64,000 nt of DNA, taken from assembly GCF_900107835.1 (NCBI RefSeq), contig NZ_FNRG01000005.1, forward strand, positions 62,001 through 126,000, given 5' to 3'. Every line of letters starts with the position of its first letter. The first letter of the stretch is position 1. The notes beneath the pieces were generated by a model. It was not told where the DNA came from and did no database searches. It saw nothing but the letters and a program-made list of their open reading frames with translations. Shown here in pieces: positions 8,424 through 15,864 of this stretch. The position numbers and the translations under genes are program-made. The stretch comes from Oribacterium sp. KHPX15. GTDB lineage: Bacteria; Bacillota; Clostridia; Lachnospirales; Lachnospiraceae.

Positions 8424-8464
8424 AAACAGAAAAAGCAGGCCTTTCAGCCTGCCTTTCCTGTTTT
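8424..8464 (-). terminator. intrinsic terminator of the sugar kinase gene
   Basis: The GC-rich stem AGGCAGGC/GCCTGCTT (core 8434-8454) is flanked by an outer AAAACAG/CTGTTTT pairing. On the minus strand it ends in TTTTTCTGTTTT, 50 bases past the kinase stop. Confidence 0.75.
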
Positions 8465-8513
8465 AGGTTATTTATAGAAAAGAGTTTATCGAGTCAGTAA
8501 ATTTAATGAGAGT

Positions 8514-9611
8514 TTATCTCTGTACACGAGCTCCTGCACCACCCATAACGGCTTCAACTTCTTTCTTTGTAGCCATTGTGGTGTCACCAGGAGTTGTCAT
8601 GGCAAGTGCGCCGTGAGCTGCACCATAGTTTACAGCCTTCTCGGCATCGCCGGTTGTCATAAGTCCGTAGATAAGTCCTGAAGCGAAGGAATCACCGCCG
8701 CCTACACGGTCCATGATCTCAAGACCCTTGTAATCTGCTGCCTTATAGATTTCGCCGTTTGCCCAGCAAAGAGCTGACCAGTCATTAACTGTTGCAGTGT
8801 GAACAGTACGAAGTGTTGTGGCAACAGCCTTGAAGTTAGGATATGTCTTAACAGCCTCGTTGATCATCTTCTTGTAGCCGTCAACATTAAGCTCCTTAAG
8901 AGACTCATCCTGTCCCTCGATCTTGAAGCCAAGGCAGGCTGTGAAATCTTCCTCGTTACCGATCATAACGTCAACATACTTTGCGATTTCTTTGTTCACT
9001 TCCTGAGCCTTTGCCTGTCCGCCGATAGCTGACCACATTGAAGGACGGTAGTTAAGATCATAAGAAACGATTGTGCCGTACTTCTTTGCTGTCTTGATGG
9101 CTGCGATAACAGTCTCTGAAGCCTGCTCTGAAAGAGCTGCATAGATTCCGCCGGTATGGAGCCAGCGAACACCGAGCTCACCAAAGATATAGTCAAAGTC
9201 GAAATCTTCAGGCTTTGCCTTTGAGATAGCGGTGTTTGCTCTGTCTGAGCAACCCTTTGCTCCACGGATACCGAAACCTCTCTCTGTGAAGTTAAGTCCG
9301 TTTCTGCAAACTCTGCCGATTCCATCTGTATCCATCCACTTAACAAGTGATGTATCAACACCGCCCTGCATCATGAAGTCCTCTACAAGATGACCTACCT
9401 CGTTGTCAGCAAGAGCTGTGATAACTGCTGTCTTAAGTCCGAAGCACTTACGAAGTCCGCGGATAACATTGTACTCTCCGCCGCCTTCCCACGCACGGAA
9501 GGATCTTGCTGTTCTGATCCTGCCTTCACCCGGATCAAGACGGAGCATAACCTCTCCCAAAGAAGCTGCATCAAATGTACACTCATTTGCCGGTCTTAAA
9601 TTTAAATCCAT
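8514..9611 (-). CDS. PfkB-family sugar kinase, KdgK-like (2-dehydro-3-deoxygluconokinase)
   Basis: A 365-residue ribokinase-fold kinase. The N-terminal SLGEVMLRLDPGEGRI and EGGGEYNVIRGL are the sugar-binding half, and VGGGDSFASGLIYGL (about 303-317) is the phosphate-binding anion hole with the catalytic Asp307. The first motif closely resembles 2-keto-3-deoxygluconate kinases, which feed uronate breakdown into pyruvate and glyceraldehyde 3-phosphate. I set the start at the second in-frame ATG (9611), because GGAGGA stands just before it and overlaps the upstream ATG at 9623. A perfect cre box precedes the gene, fitting catabolite control. Substrate is inferred by resemblance; another 2-keto-3-deoxy sugar acid is possible. 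Confidence 0.85.
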   Translation of the reverse strand: MDLNLRPANECTFDAASLGEVMLRLDPGEGRIRTARSFRAWEGGGEYNVIRGLRKCFGLKTAVITALADNEVGHLVEDFMMQGGVDTSLVKWMDTDGIGRVCRNGLNFTERGFGIRGAKGCSDRANTAISKAKPEDFDFDYIFGELGVRWLHTGGIYAALSEQASETVIAAIKTAKKYGTIVSYDLNYRPSMWSAIGGQAKAQEVNKEIAKYVDVMIGNEEDFTACLGFKIEGQDESLKELNVDGYKKMINEAVKTYPNFKAVATTLRTVHTATVNDWSALCWANGEIYKAADYKGLEIMDRVGGGDSFASGLIYGLMTTGDAEKAVNYGAAHGALAMTTPGDTTMATKKEVEAVMGGAGARVQR

Positions 9612-9690
9612 ATCTTCCTCCATTTTAAACTGAAAAAAATACTGTTCATCAGTTAATTAAACTCATTTATTCTACGACACGCCCACTTTT

Positions 9691-9705
9691 TGTAAGCGCT
9701 TTCAA
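9691..9705. promoter_or_regulatory. catabolite-responsive element (cre), TGTAAGCGCTTTCA
   Basis: TGTAAGCGCTTTCAA, read on the minus strand, matches every position of the CcpA/LacI-type cre consensus WTGNNARCGNWWWCA. It lies 80 bases upstream of the KdgK-like gene, where it would repress or activate that promoter. A local LacI-type regulator would use a similar site. Confidence 0.7.
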
Positions 9706-9720
9706 AAGCAATTAGAAGTA

Positions 9721-9768
9721 TAGCACAAGACATCTGAAATCTTCAAGATGTCTTGTGCTATTTTTTTT
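9721..9768. terminator. perfect 15-bp hairpin with T-tract on the plus strand
   Basis: The stem 9721-9735 with 9746-9760 is perfect; eight T follow on the plus strand (9761-9768). It lies just past the stop of the minus-strand chemoreceptor gene, yet on that strand the hairpin is followed only by ATACTTCT. It may serve the chemoreceptor transcript weakly, or end an unseen plus-strand transcript. Confidence 0.5.
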
Positions 9769-9774
9769 AAAATT

Positions 9775-11580
9775 TTATACCTCAACAAACTTTCTGGTTG
9801 CGGCGTTAAGTTTTCCTGTTACTTCAACATTGTGATCCATAGCCTCTGAGATTCCACTCATATCGCCTACTATCTCCATGGTATTCTGAGCGGAAAGGGT
9901 GATGGCCTGTGAGCTCTCGGATACGGAATTTGTGATGGAGGATACGGAATTTGCCATATCAGACATTATACCATTGAGATAATCCGCCTTATCTTTAAAT
10001 GTGACAAGCATCGTATTCATGGTATCTGCCGTATTTTCGTACTTGTTTCCGGTCTCAACGAAGCTGTCGTAATCCTTAGTTACATCCGTCTTAATGAAAT
10101 CCAGAACCATCTGGGCATTAGATGCAAGCTCCTCAACAGCAGATGTAACATCCTTGCTTATACTCTGGATGTCATTAGCAGTCTTCTTGGAGTTTGCAGC
10201 CAGATTGCTGACCTCGGAAGCAACTACCGCAAAGCTCTTTCCTGCCTGTCCGGCACGGGCTGCCTCGATGGAAGCATTAACGGCGATAAGATTGGTCTTT
10301 TCCGCTATATCAAGTATGTTCTTGGTAAGTGTATTGATTTCCTTAACCTTCTTGGAATCTTCAAGAGACTTTGCAAGCACTTCACTGAGTTCGCTTACCT
10401 TCACGCTCATGCCCTGCTTTCTCTCCGTAACATGCTGCTTTATCTCATCAGCTTCCAACTTGATGCCTGATGCGGTTTCTCTTCCGCCGGTTGCTTCACG
10501 GTTTATCTCATCCGTTGAGGCCTTTACTTCCATTACCTGATCATTGATGGAGGATACCATCTCTGAAACCGACTGCATGCTGGCGCTGAGCTCTTCCATG
10601 GCAGCGGAGGTACTCTGTACATTTCCGTTTGACTTGTTGAGCTTCATTGTAACTGTTTCGGTGGAAGTATTAAGTACCTCAACACCGGACTTAACCTCCT
10701 TCATGACATTCTGAAGGGTCTCTATGAAGAGGTTAATGCCGTTTATGATATAAACAAGTTCCGATGCACTTCTGGTATAGATTCTTGTGGTCAGATCTCC
10801 CTCACCCTTTTCTATCTTTCCGATGATATCACTTACTTCTCTTGAGATGTTCTTTATCTTTCTCACTATTCCGAAATAGTTAAGAAGGAAGTTAAATACT
10901 ATAAGGAGGATAAAGAGTCCTGTACCCCGGATGGCAGCTTCTATTCCGTTTTTCAGCATCAGCATCATTTCCAGATTACTGTTGTCAGCCTCAGCTGTAA
11001 CGGCTTCATCTATAACCTTGCAGGAGTGGAATATGGCTACCTTCTGGAGCTCCGCCCTGTTAAAAAGTATATCATAGGCTGTATCCTGATTACCCTGATC
11101 GATGGCTGCAATGGATTCATCGATCATTACATTAAGCCGGTCATACTGTTTCTGTATCTCCTGAAGAGATGCTAATGCCTCGGCCTGTGAATCCGCATCC
11201 AGCTGTTTTTTAAGCTCGGAAATATCCTCACTTATAATAGTTCTTGTAGACTGAATCTCAGGGAGAAGAGCTACACGTGTCTCGTCGGCTTTTGCCGATA
11301 CGTAGCCTATTGCCTGATCATACAGGGACATGACATCTGACTTAAGTTCTGCTTCTTCTGTACTGAGAGACAGAACATACTGAGACATTGACCTGCTGTT
11401 CAGAGTCTGCTGCTGCATCTGTCCTATAAGCATCCTCATCACAAACATGAATGCGATAAGCATTACGATATTTATAGCACTAATCTGAAACATTACCGTG
11501 CAGAAAAACAAAGGACTCTTTCTTACTTTAAGCTTTTTTTCTTTAATTCCGGCATTTTTAGCCACCATAAAGTTATCCAT
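9775..11580 (-). CDS. methyl-accepting chemotaxis protein
   Basis: A 601-residue transmembrane chemoreceptor. Membrane span 1 is at about 24-52, an extracytoplasmic region of about 160 residues that is predicted mostly helical (four-helix-bundle type) follows, span 2 is near 213-236, then HAMP (about 237-290) and a signalling domain (about 330-600). The hairpin tip [32 protein letters not shown] is typical and would contact CheA/CheW. The gene starts 16 bases after a solute-binding lipoprotein gene, with GGAGG before its ATG. The pairing suggests the binding protein delivers a ligand to this receptor. No che genes are in the window. Confidence 0.92.
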   Translation of the reverse strand: MDNFMVAKNAGIKEKKLKVRKSPLFFCTVMFQISAINIVMLIAFMFVMRMLIGQMQQQTLNSRSMSQYVLSLSTEEAELKSDVMSLYDQAIGYVSAKADETRVALLPEIQSTRTIISEDISELKKQLDADSQAEALASLQEIQKQYDRLNVMIDESIAAIDQGNQDTAYDILFNRAELQKVAIFHSCKVIDEAVTAEADNSNLEMMLMLKNGIEAAIRGTGLFILLIVFNFLLNYFGIVRKIKNISREVSDIIGKIEKGEGDLTTRIYTRSASELVYIINGINLFIETLQNVMKEVKSGVEVLNTSTETVTMKLNKSNGNVQSTSAAMEELSASMQSVSEMVSSINDQVMEVKASTDEINREATGGRETASGIKLEADEIKQHVTERKQGMSVKVSELSEVLAKSLEDSKKVKEINTLTKNILDIAEKTNLIAVNASIEAARAGQAGKSFAVVASEVSNLAANSKKTANDIQSISKDVTSAVEELASNAQMVLDFIKTDVTKDYDSFVETGNKYENTADTMNTMLVTFKDKADYLNGIMSDMANSVSSITNSVSESSQAITLSAQNTMEIVGDMSGISEAMDHNVEVTGKLNAATRKFVEV

Positions 11581-11596
11581 TATGTTCCTCCGTTCC

Positions 11597-12958
11597 TTAC
11601 TTATAGTAATTCTTTACAGCTTTTGCTATCTCGGAAGTAAATCCTTCAGCATCCATGTCTCCACGGGCATATCTGTTAAATACCTTGCCAAGGGCATTGG
11701 CTGCGATGCCTTCCTTCATATCCATCCAGTGCCAGTTTGAAGTTTTTCCGGATGCGATATATGAGGATACCACCGGTGCAAACGGATCCGATGCCACATA
11801 CTTGCAGGATGTGAAAGGACTCACAAATCCGGCATCCTCAACCAGTATCTTCTGTCCGGAATCTCCTGCGCACCACTGGAGGAATGCCTTTGCTTCTTCG
11901 GCATTACCCTCTTTCAGAACTGCCCACCAGGAAGGTGGATTCGTAAGTATGGTGTCAACTCCCTTATCAAAAACATATGGAAGCATTCCTACTTTGAAAT
12001 GTCCTGCCTTTTCATATTCCTGCGCATTATTTCCCGTCATAACGGCTCCGATCCAGGAACCCTGGGTTACAAATGCATATTTTCCGGAGGCAAAATTCTT
12101 TACCTGATTATCGTAAGTTCCGCTGACAAGAAGAGCGGGATCGCTGAATTCCTGAAGAAGATTAATAAATTCGGCAAATTTCAGGAATCTGTTTTTATCT
12201 ATGGTATGATCGTTGTTGATCATATCGATGTAGGTGGTGTCGGATCTGTCGAGACCTGCATCGATATAATTTCCGAATATGTGGTTTCCGGTTGACCAGC
12301 TGAGATTCTCATCTTCCGCACAGTAGCCTACCACAGCAGTAAGCCCAAGCTGATCCTTTTTACTGTCAAGGGTTTCAAATGCTTTCCTCACAAGCTCGGG
12401 ACTCGTCAGGGTTTCAGGGTCTATTCCGGCCTTCGAAAGAAGGTCTGCATTATATATGAGACCTATAGCTTCTGTGGCATAAGGGAATCCAAGGGTTCCG
12501 TAGTTCTTGTCAACATACTCCGCTTCTGTATCCTTTACCCAGGCCTGGTCACTGAGATCTTCAAGAAGACCTTCCCAGTTTGCAAAACCGGAAGATTCGC
12601 ATACAAAAATATCCGGCATCTTGTCAGAAAGATAGTAGGCTTTCAGTGTCGCCTGGACATCAACTCCGGCCTGCGCGGACTCAACTTCCACATTCACGCC
12701 TGTTTCCGCTTTATATTTTTGAGCCAGCTCTCTGATCTGAGCATCCACTTCACCTTTACCGTTAAACAGTTTTAAAGATTTCTGCTGGACTGTAGTTGAA
12801 TCTTCTTCCTTCTCTGAATCATTTTTTTCAGCGATATTGTTAAGCTCTTTCATGTCAACATTAAAAGCTTTTTCCACAACCTCGTCTTTGATACCGCAGG
12901 CGGAAAGCATTGATACCGCCGCTAACCCAAATGTAATTCCGAATAAATATCTTTTCAT
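11597..12958 (-). CDS. family 1 extracellular solute-binding lipoprotein (sugar type)
   Basis: A 453-residue binding protein with a lipoprotein signal peptide (lipobox LSAC, Cys21) and a charged linker to about residue 60. The remainder has the MalE/family-1 fold: [18 protein letters not shown] near the first lobe, [35 protein letters not shown], and [30 protein letters not shown]. Such proteins deliver oligosaccharides to ABC permeases, but no permease or ATPase gene is adjacent; the only partner is the chemoreceptor 16 bases downstream. It may be a dedicated chemotaxis binding protein or serve a permease encoded elsewhere. Confidence 0.88.
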   Translation of the reverse strand: MKRYLFGITFGLAAVSMLSACGIKDEVVEKAFNVDMKELNNIAEKNDSEKEEDSTTVQQKSLKLFNGKGEVDAQIRELAQKYKAETGVNVEVESAQAGVDVQATLKAYYLSDKMPDIFVCESSGFANWEGLLEDLSDQAWVKDTEAEYVDKNYGTLGFPYATEAIGLIYNADLLSKAGIDPETLTSPELVRKAFETLDSKKDQLGLTAVVGYCAEDENLSWSTGNHIFGNYIDAGLDRSDTTYIDMINNDHTIDKNRFLKFAEFINLLQEFSDPALLVSGTYDNQVKNFASGKYAFVTQGSWIGAVMTGNNAQEYEKAGHFKVGMLPYVFDKGVDTILTNPPSWWAVLKEGNAEEAKAFLQWCAGDSGQKILVEDAGFVSPFTSCKYVASDPFAPVVSSYIASGKTSNWHWMDMKEGIAANALGKVFNRYARGDMDAEGFTSEIAKAVKNYYK

Positions 12959-13086
12959 ATAGTTTCGCTCCCTGATAAGCTTTAAACCTAAACCCGTATC
13001 AAAATTAGGGTCACTTATTATTTATCTCGGAACTTTATTTATTTTTATAAGTTTTAATGGAACTATAATCCACACAGTTTTCCAAA

Positions 13087-13118
13087 GGGGACGGTTCCAG
13101 CCGGTGAAAACCGTCCCC
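13087..13118. repeat. REP-like hairpin GGGGACGGTT/AACCGTCCCC, copy 1
   Basis: Ten-bp arms 13087-13096 and 13109-13118 around a 12-base loop. The same arms occur at 15759-15804 as part of a longer stem. GGGGACGGTT hairpins are dispersed repeats in many Firmicutes, often discussed with REP-associated transposases; that link is from memory and no such transposase is in the window. Confidence 0.6.
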
Positions 13119-13141
13119 GGTATATAAAACCGCGCGAACAT

Positions 13142-13176
13142 AAAAAAAACCAAAATCGTGATCACGATTTTGGTTT
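13142..13176 (-). terminator. perfect 30-bp palindrome followed by T8 on the minus strand
   Basis: 13147-13176 is a perfect palindrome centred on 13161/13162 (arm AAACCAAAATCGTGA). On the minus strand it runs into TTTTTTTT (13149-13142), the form of a strong intrinsic terminator. No minus-strand gene lies upstream within this gap, so it would end either a short RNA from 13178-13440 or a leader transcript of the binding-protein gene. Confidence 0.5.
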
Positions 13177-13196
13177 GCAGGATTAGAATTTAGTTC

Positions 13197-13250
13197 TCAG
13201 GATTATGTGAGGCCCGGCTTGAGTGAGGGGTAATCGGGTCTCAATCCTGA
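13197..13250. other. two-step inverted repeat, possible RNA structure or operator
   Basis: TCAGGATT (13197-13204) pairs with AATCCTGA (13243-13250); inside it GAGGCCCG (13209-13216) pairs with CGGGTCTC (13235-13242), leaving an 18-base loop. One G.T pair favours the plus strand, while the nearby T-run favours the minus strand. No riboswitch family recognised. Confidence 0.35.
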
Positions 13251-13447
13251 TAGTATAGAGTATAGAATAGTTAGACTCATTGAAGTCCTTTAATAGCATA
13301 TCCTATTTCACAAATTGAATCAATTATTTTTTTGTTTGAAATATGGTAAAACACTGAATAATTATCCTTTTATAGTTTCTTTTTAGTATTATAAATATGT
13401 ACTACAAAGCATTATAATGATAATAACTACTTATTTCGAGGTTTAGT

Positions 13448-14389
13448 ATGGCAATTATCGGATATACAATTAACAGAGTTTTTATTGATACCAAGTCAAG
13501 AGACCGGAATTTTGAGATGATTGAACCTCATGTACATAACCATTATGAGCTGTTTTATCTCAATAAGGGAAGCTGCAATTTTTTTATAAAATCCCACTTC
13601 TATAATCTGGTTCCGGGAAGTGTTCTCCTTATACCGCCAAACACCACCCACAGCGTGCACTACACCTCGAAGCAGCAATCGGTGCGCACTGTAATATTAT
13701 TCCGTGAAGAGGATGTAATATTCCCCAACACACAGTTTATATATGATACTCTGGCAGAACGTAAAAATACCTATATTTTACAGATACCGGCCATGTATCA
13801 GGTACATGTGGAACACATTTTACAGAATATGGAGGCAGAGCAGCGTTTCAATGATGAAAGAGTGAGCCCTGCCATGCTTTCGTTATGCCTCATCCAGCTT
13901 ATAATTATCATTAAAAGATTCTCCCAGGATATAGATGCAAGTCTTCTGGATGAACTTCATACCACTAACCGTCAGCTGAGCCTGGCTGCCACTTTCATCA
14001 AGAAAAATTTCAATCAAAAGATAAGGCTTAATGATATTGCGAATGCCAGCGGTTTCAGCCCGAATTATCTTTCGAGAAAGTTTAAGGAAGACACCGGTAT
14101 CGGTGTTCATGAGTATCTTACTTTTGTCCGTCTCAATAAGGCTGCCATCGAGCTTGCCCATACGGACCATACCATTACGGAGGTTGCATTAAATAACGGT
14201 TTTAGTGATGCCAACTATTTTAAGGATGCCTTCCACAAGGCTTTCGGTTTATCTCCCAGGGATTACAGAAAGCAGGATGCGAAATCGGCTTTGGATCCTG
14301 TTGTGTCATTCTCTGAGATTGCCCCTGTTGTAGCTCCTGCTGCAGCCACTGCCGAGGAAATCACTCCCGGTCCCGCAACTATAAAATAA
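13448..14389 (+). CDS. AraC family regulator with N-terminal cupin domain
   Basis: A 313-residue regulator. Residues about 15-100 form the cupin arm (HVHNHYELFYLNKGSCNF and PGSVLLIPPNTTHSVHY are the classic sugar-binding-type strands). Residues about 195-285 hold two helix-turn-helix motifs: LNDIANASGFSPNYLSRKFKEDTG and ITEVALNNGFSDANYFKDAFHKAFGLSPRDYR. An Ala/Pro-rich tail of about 30 residues after 285 is unusual and looks unstructured. It is transcribed away from the binding protein/chemoreceptor pair across a 489-bp gap and could control it, but the inducer is unknown. A strong terminator follows. Confidence 0.92.
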   Translation: MAIIGYTINRVFIDTKSRDRNFEMIEPHVHNHYELFYLNKGSCNFFIKSHFYNLVPGSVLLIPPNTTHSVHYTSKQQSVRTVILFREEDVIFPNTQFIYDTLAERKNTYILQIPAMYQVHVEHILQNMEAEQRFNDERVSPAMLSLCLIQLIIIIKRFSQDIDASLLDELHTTNRQLSLAATFIKKNFNQKIRLNDIANASGFSPNYLSRKFKEDTGIGVHEYLTFVRLNKAAIELAHTDHTITEVALNNGFSDANYFKDAFHKAFGLSPRDYRKQDAKSALDPVVSFSEIAPVVAPAAATAEEITPGPATIK

Positions 14390-14393
14390 ATAT

Positions 14394-14463
14394 AACGTCA
14401 TGAAGTATCACCCGACTGTTCTTGAACTTTATCGGGCCATGAGCTTCATGACGTTTATTTTTT
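14394..14463 (+). terminator. intrinsic terminator of the AraC gene
   Basis: A 12-bp stem AACGTCATGAAG/CTTCATGACGTT (14394-14405, 14444-14455) encloses an inner CCCGA/TCGGG pairing (14411-14415, 14432-14436). It is followed by a T-rich tract to 14463. Confidence 0.85.
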
Positions 14464-14655
14464 GCCTTATAAAAGGGAGGAGGGCAGGTGACCAATGGTC
14501 CCTGCCCGAGTATTATGAAAAAAATCTTATTAACTATTGATAACCTATTTCGTTATCCTGTCTTTACTATAAAAATCATCAATGAACAAACTATGTTTTT
14601 CTTTTGAATAATTTGTAAACAATTGTGAACGGGATATGAACAGTGGATAGCGGTC

Positions 14656-14875
14656 GAGCCAGAGTGCAGCCATGTAAAACCGGAAAGCTTCGTCGGAAAA
14701 ATCTATAAAAGCCCCTCTAAGAACCACTAGGCCCTCGCCAATGTCAGATGTTTTCTTTATAAAAAATCTGACTTGGCGAGGGGGCTAAGGAAAAGGGGAC
14801 CAAGTGGTTCTAAGAGGGGCTTTTATGATTTTTCTCGACTCAGCTTTACGGCTTTACATGGCTGCACTCTGACTC
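14656..14875 (-). ncRNA. long structured hairpin element, copy B (candidate RNA)
   Basis: A 220-nt element homologous to copy A. The outer stem is 14656-14688 with 14843-14875 (30 of 33 pairs; two of three mismatches become G.U on the minus strand). The middle stem is 14705-14728 with 14803-14826, 23 of 24 pairs, with the A.A mismatch at the same position as in copy A. The core is 14732-14741 with 14773-14782 and 14743-14749 with 14766-14772, with a 16-nt loop. Nine of 24 middle-stem pairs differ from copy A and all nine are compensated. It lies between convergent genes, 32 bases past the stop of the YesL-like gene. Confidence 0.6.
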
Positions 14876-14907
14876 TACTCTACATATGTCCGGTTAAATG
14901 TTATATA

Positions 14908-15675
14908 CTATTCCTCATTTTTGTTTTTCAAATTTTCCAGGTCATGGGCAGTATCTTCTGAAGTGCCTTCTTTCAGGGTGCCGTCGAGGTTCAGGTCCTG
15001 GAGGATGGGGCGGACTTCTTTATCTTTTGAAGGGTCGGTTTTGGGCATGTATTTTTCGAATATGTGGTCCAGCATGGTGGAGTTTATCCAGGCGAGAAGG
15101 GGGTAGCCCATGAGTACCATGAAGGCGGTTATCCAGGCCATGTAGTAGAGGGCCACGTAGCCGACGGCGATGACGATGACATCACTTATGAGCATTGACA
15201 GTGTGGATCCGAGGTAGCGTATGGACATGTAGGCTGCATTGGTGACGGTGTTTTTAACGGTGTTGTCGAATCTGCTGAGGAGGGGCCATACATAGGTGAA
15301 TACGAAGATCCAGATGACTATCATGGCTATGGTGAGTCCCTGCAGCAGTATCCTTGCAATTCCTGCTCCCGCAAGTGCGGTTCCGAAGAAGTTAAAATCA
15401 AAGACAAGGAGCATGCCCAAAAGAAGCATTGGTATCCATATGATGGTGGCCTGCTTAAAGTTCAATTTGAAGGATTTAAAGAACATTTTAATGTCTCCGT
15501 CGTCCTCGTTTCTCACTATCTTTAATGTGCAGTAATATAATGCGGTTGTTGAGGCTCCTATGGTGACGATGGGCAGGGAACATAAGATCCACAGTACATT
15601 AAGAAGTATCATATCTCCCAGTCTTCCGACGAAGCGCCAGATGGGATTGTCGTAATTAAAAAAGCCCTGAAGCAT
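14908..15675 (-). CDS. YesL-like (DUF624) membrane protein
   Basis: A 255-residue membrane protein with the N-terminal family signature: FNYDNPIWRFVGRLGDMILLN, then LWILCSLPIVTIGASTTALYYCTLK. Five or six membrane spans lie between about 18 and 205, and the last 50 residues are hydrophilic and charged. YesL-type proteins are usually encoded next to carbohydrate ABC transporters and YesM/YesN systems; their function is unknown. Here no transporter adjoins it. The start has an AAGGAG ribosome site. The structured element copy B follows its stop. Confidence 0.85.
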   Translation of the reverse strand: MLQGFFNYDNPIWRFVGRLGDMILLNVLWILCSLPIVTIGASTTALYYCTLKIVRNEDDGDIKMFFKSFKLNFKQATIIWIPMLLLGMLLVFDFNFFGTALAGAGIARILLQGLTIAMIVIWIFVFTYVWPLLSRFDNTVKNTVTNAAYMSIRYLGSTLSMLISDVIVIAVGYVALYYMAWITAFMVLMGYPLLAWINSTMLDHIFEKYMPKTDPSKDKEVRPILQDLNLDGTLKEGTSEDTAHDLENLKNKNEE

Positions 15676-15758
15676 ATATTTTCTCCTTTATAAACGCATG
15701 TTTTTCGCCGTTTATCTCTGACATACAGATGCATATCTGATCGGCTCCTTTATAAGAA

Positions 15759-15804
15759 ATCCACCGGGGACGGTTCTCGCCGGAGAGAACCGTCCCCGGT
15801 GGAT
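15759..15804. repeat. REP-like hairpin with GGGGACGGTT core, copy 2
   Basis: A perfect 20-bp stem (15759-15778 with 15785-15804) around a 6-base loop GCCGGA. Its GGGGACGGTT core matches the arms of the hairpin at 13087-13118; here it is extended on both sides. It sits between the YesL-like and BCCT genes. Confidence 0.65.
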
Positions 15805-15812
15805 AACTACAT

Positions 15813-15847
15813 TAAAAAAACTCGTGCTGCAGTGGTCGCAACACGAG
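15813..15847 (-). terminator. intrinsic terminator of the BCCT gene
   Basis: CTCGTGCTGC (15821-15830) pairs with GCAACACGAG (15838-15847). On the minus strand seven to eight T follow (A-run 15813-15820), 17 bases past the transporter stop. Confidence 0.85.
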
Positions 15848-15864
15848 CATTCTATCACATATAT

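Larger units (their letters stand above)
12959..13447. other. 489-bp divergent intergenic region with three inverted repeats
   Basis: Between the binding-protein gene (minus) and the AraC gene (plus). It holds a GGGGACGGTT hairpin (13087-13118), a perfect 30-bp palindrome with an adjoining A-run (13142-13176) and a two-step hairpin (13197-13250). From 13255 to 13440 it is AT-rich with no clear coding potential. Promoters for both genes must lie here. Confidence 0.6.

Noticed and set aside
13197-13250. Riboswitch (c-di-GMP or similar) upstream of the AraC gene
   Set aside because: None of the conserved aptamer core sequences I know are present, and wobble and T-run evidence point to different strands.
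14545-14727. 60-residue minus-strand frame running out of hairpin copy B
   Set aside because: It covers one arm of the stem, lacks a ribosome site and has no counterpart in copy A.
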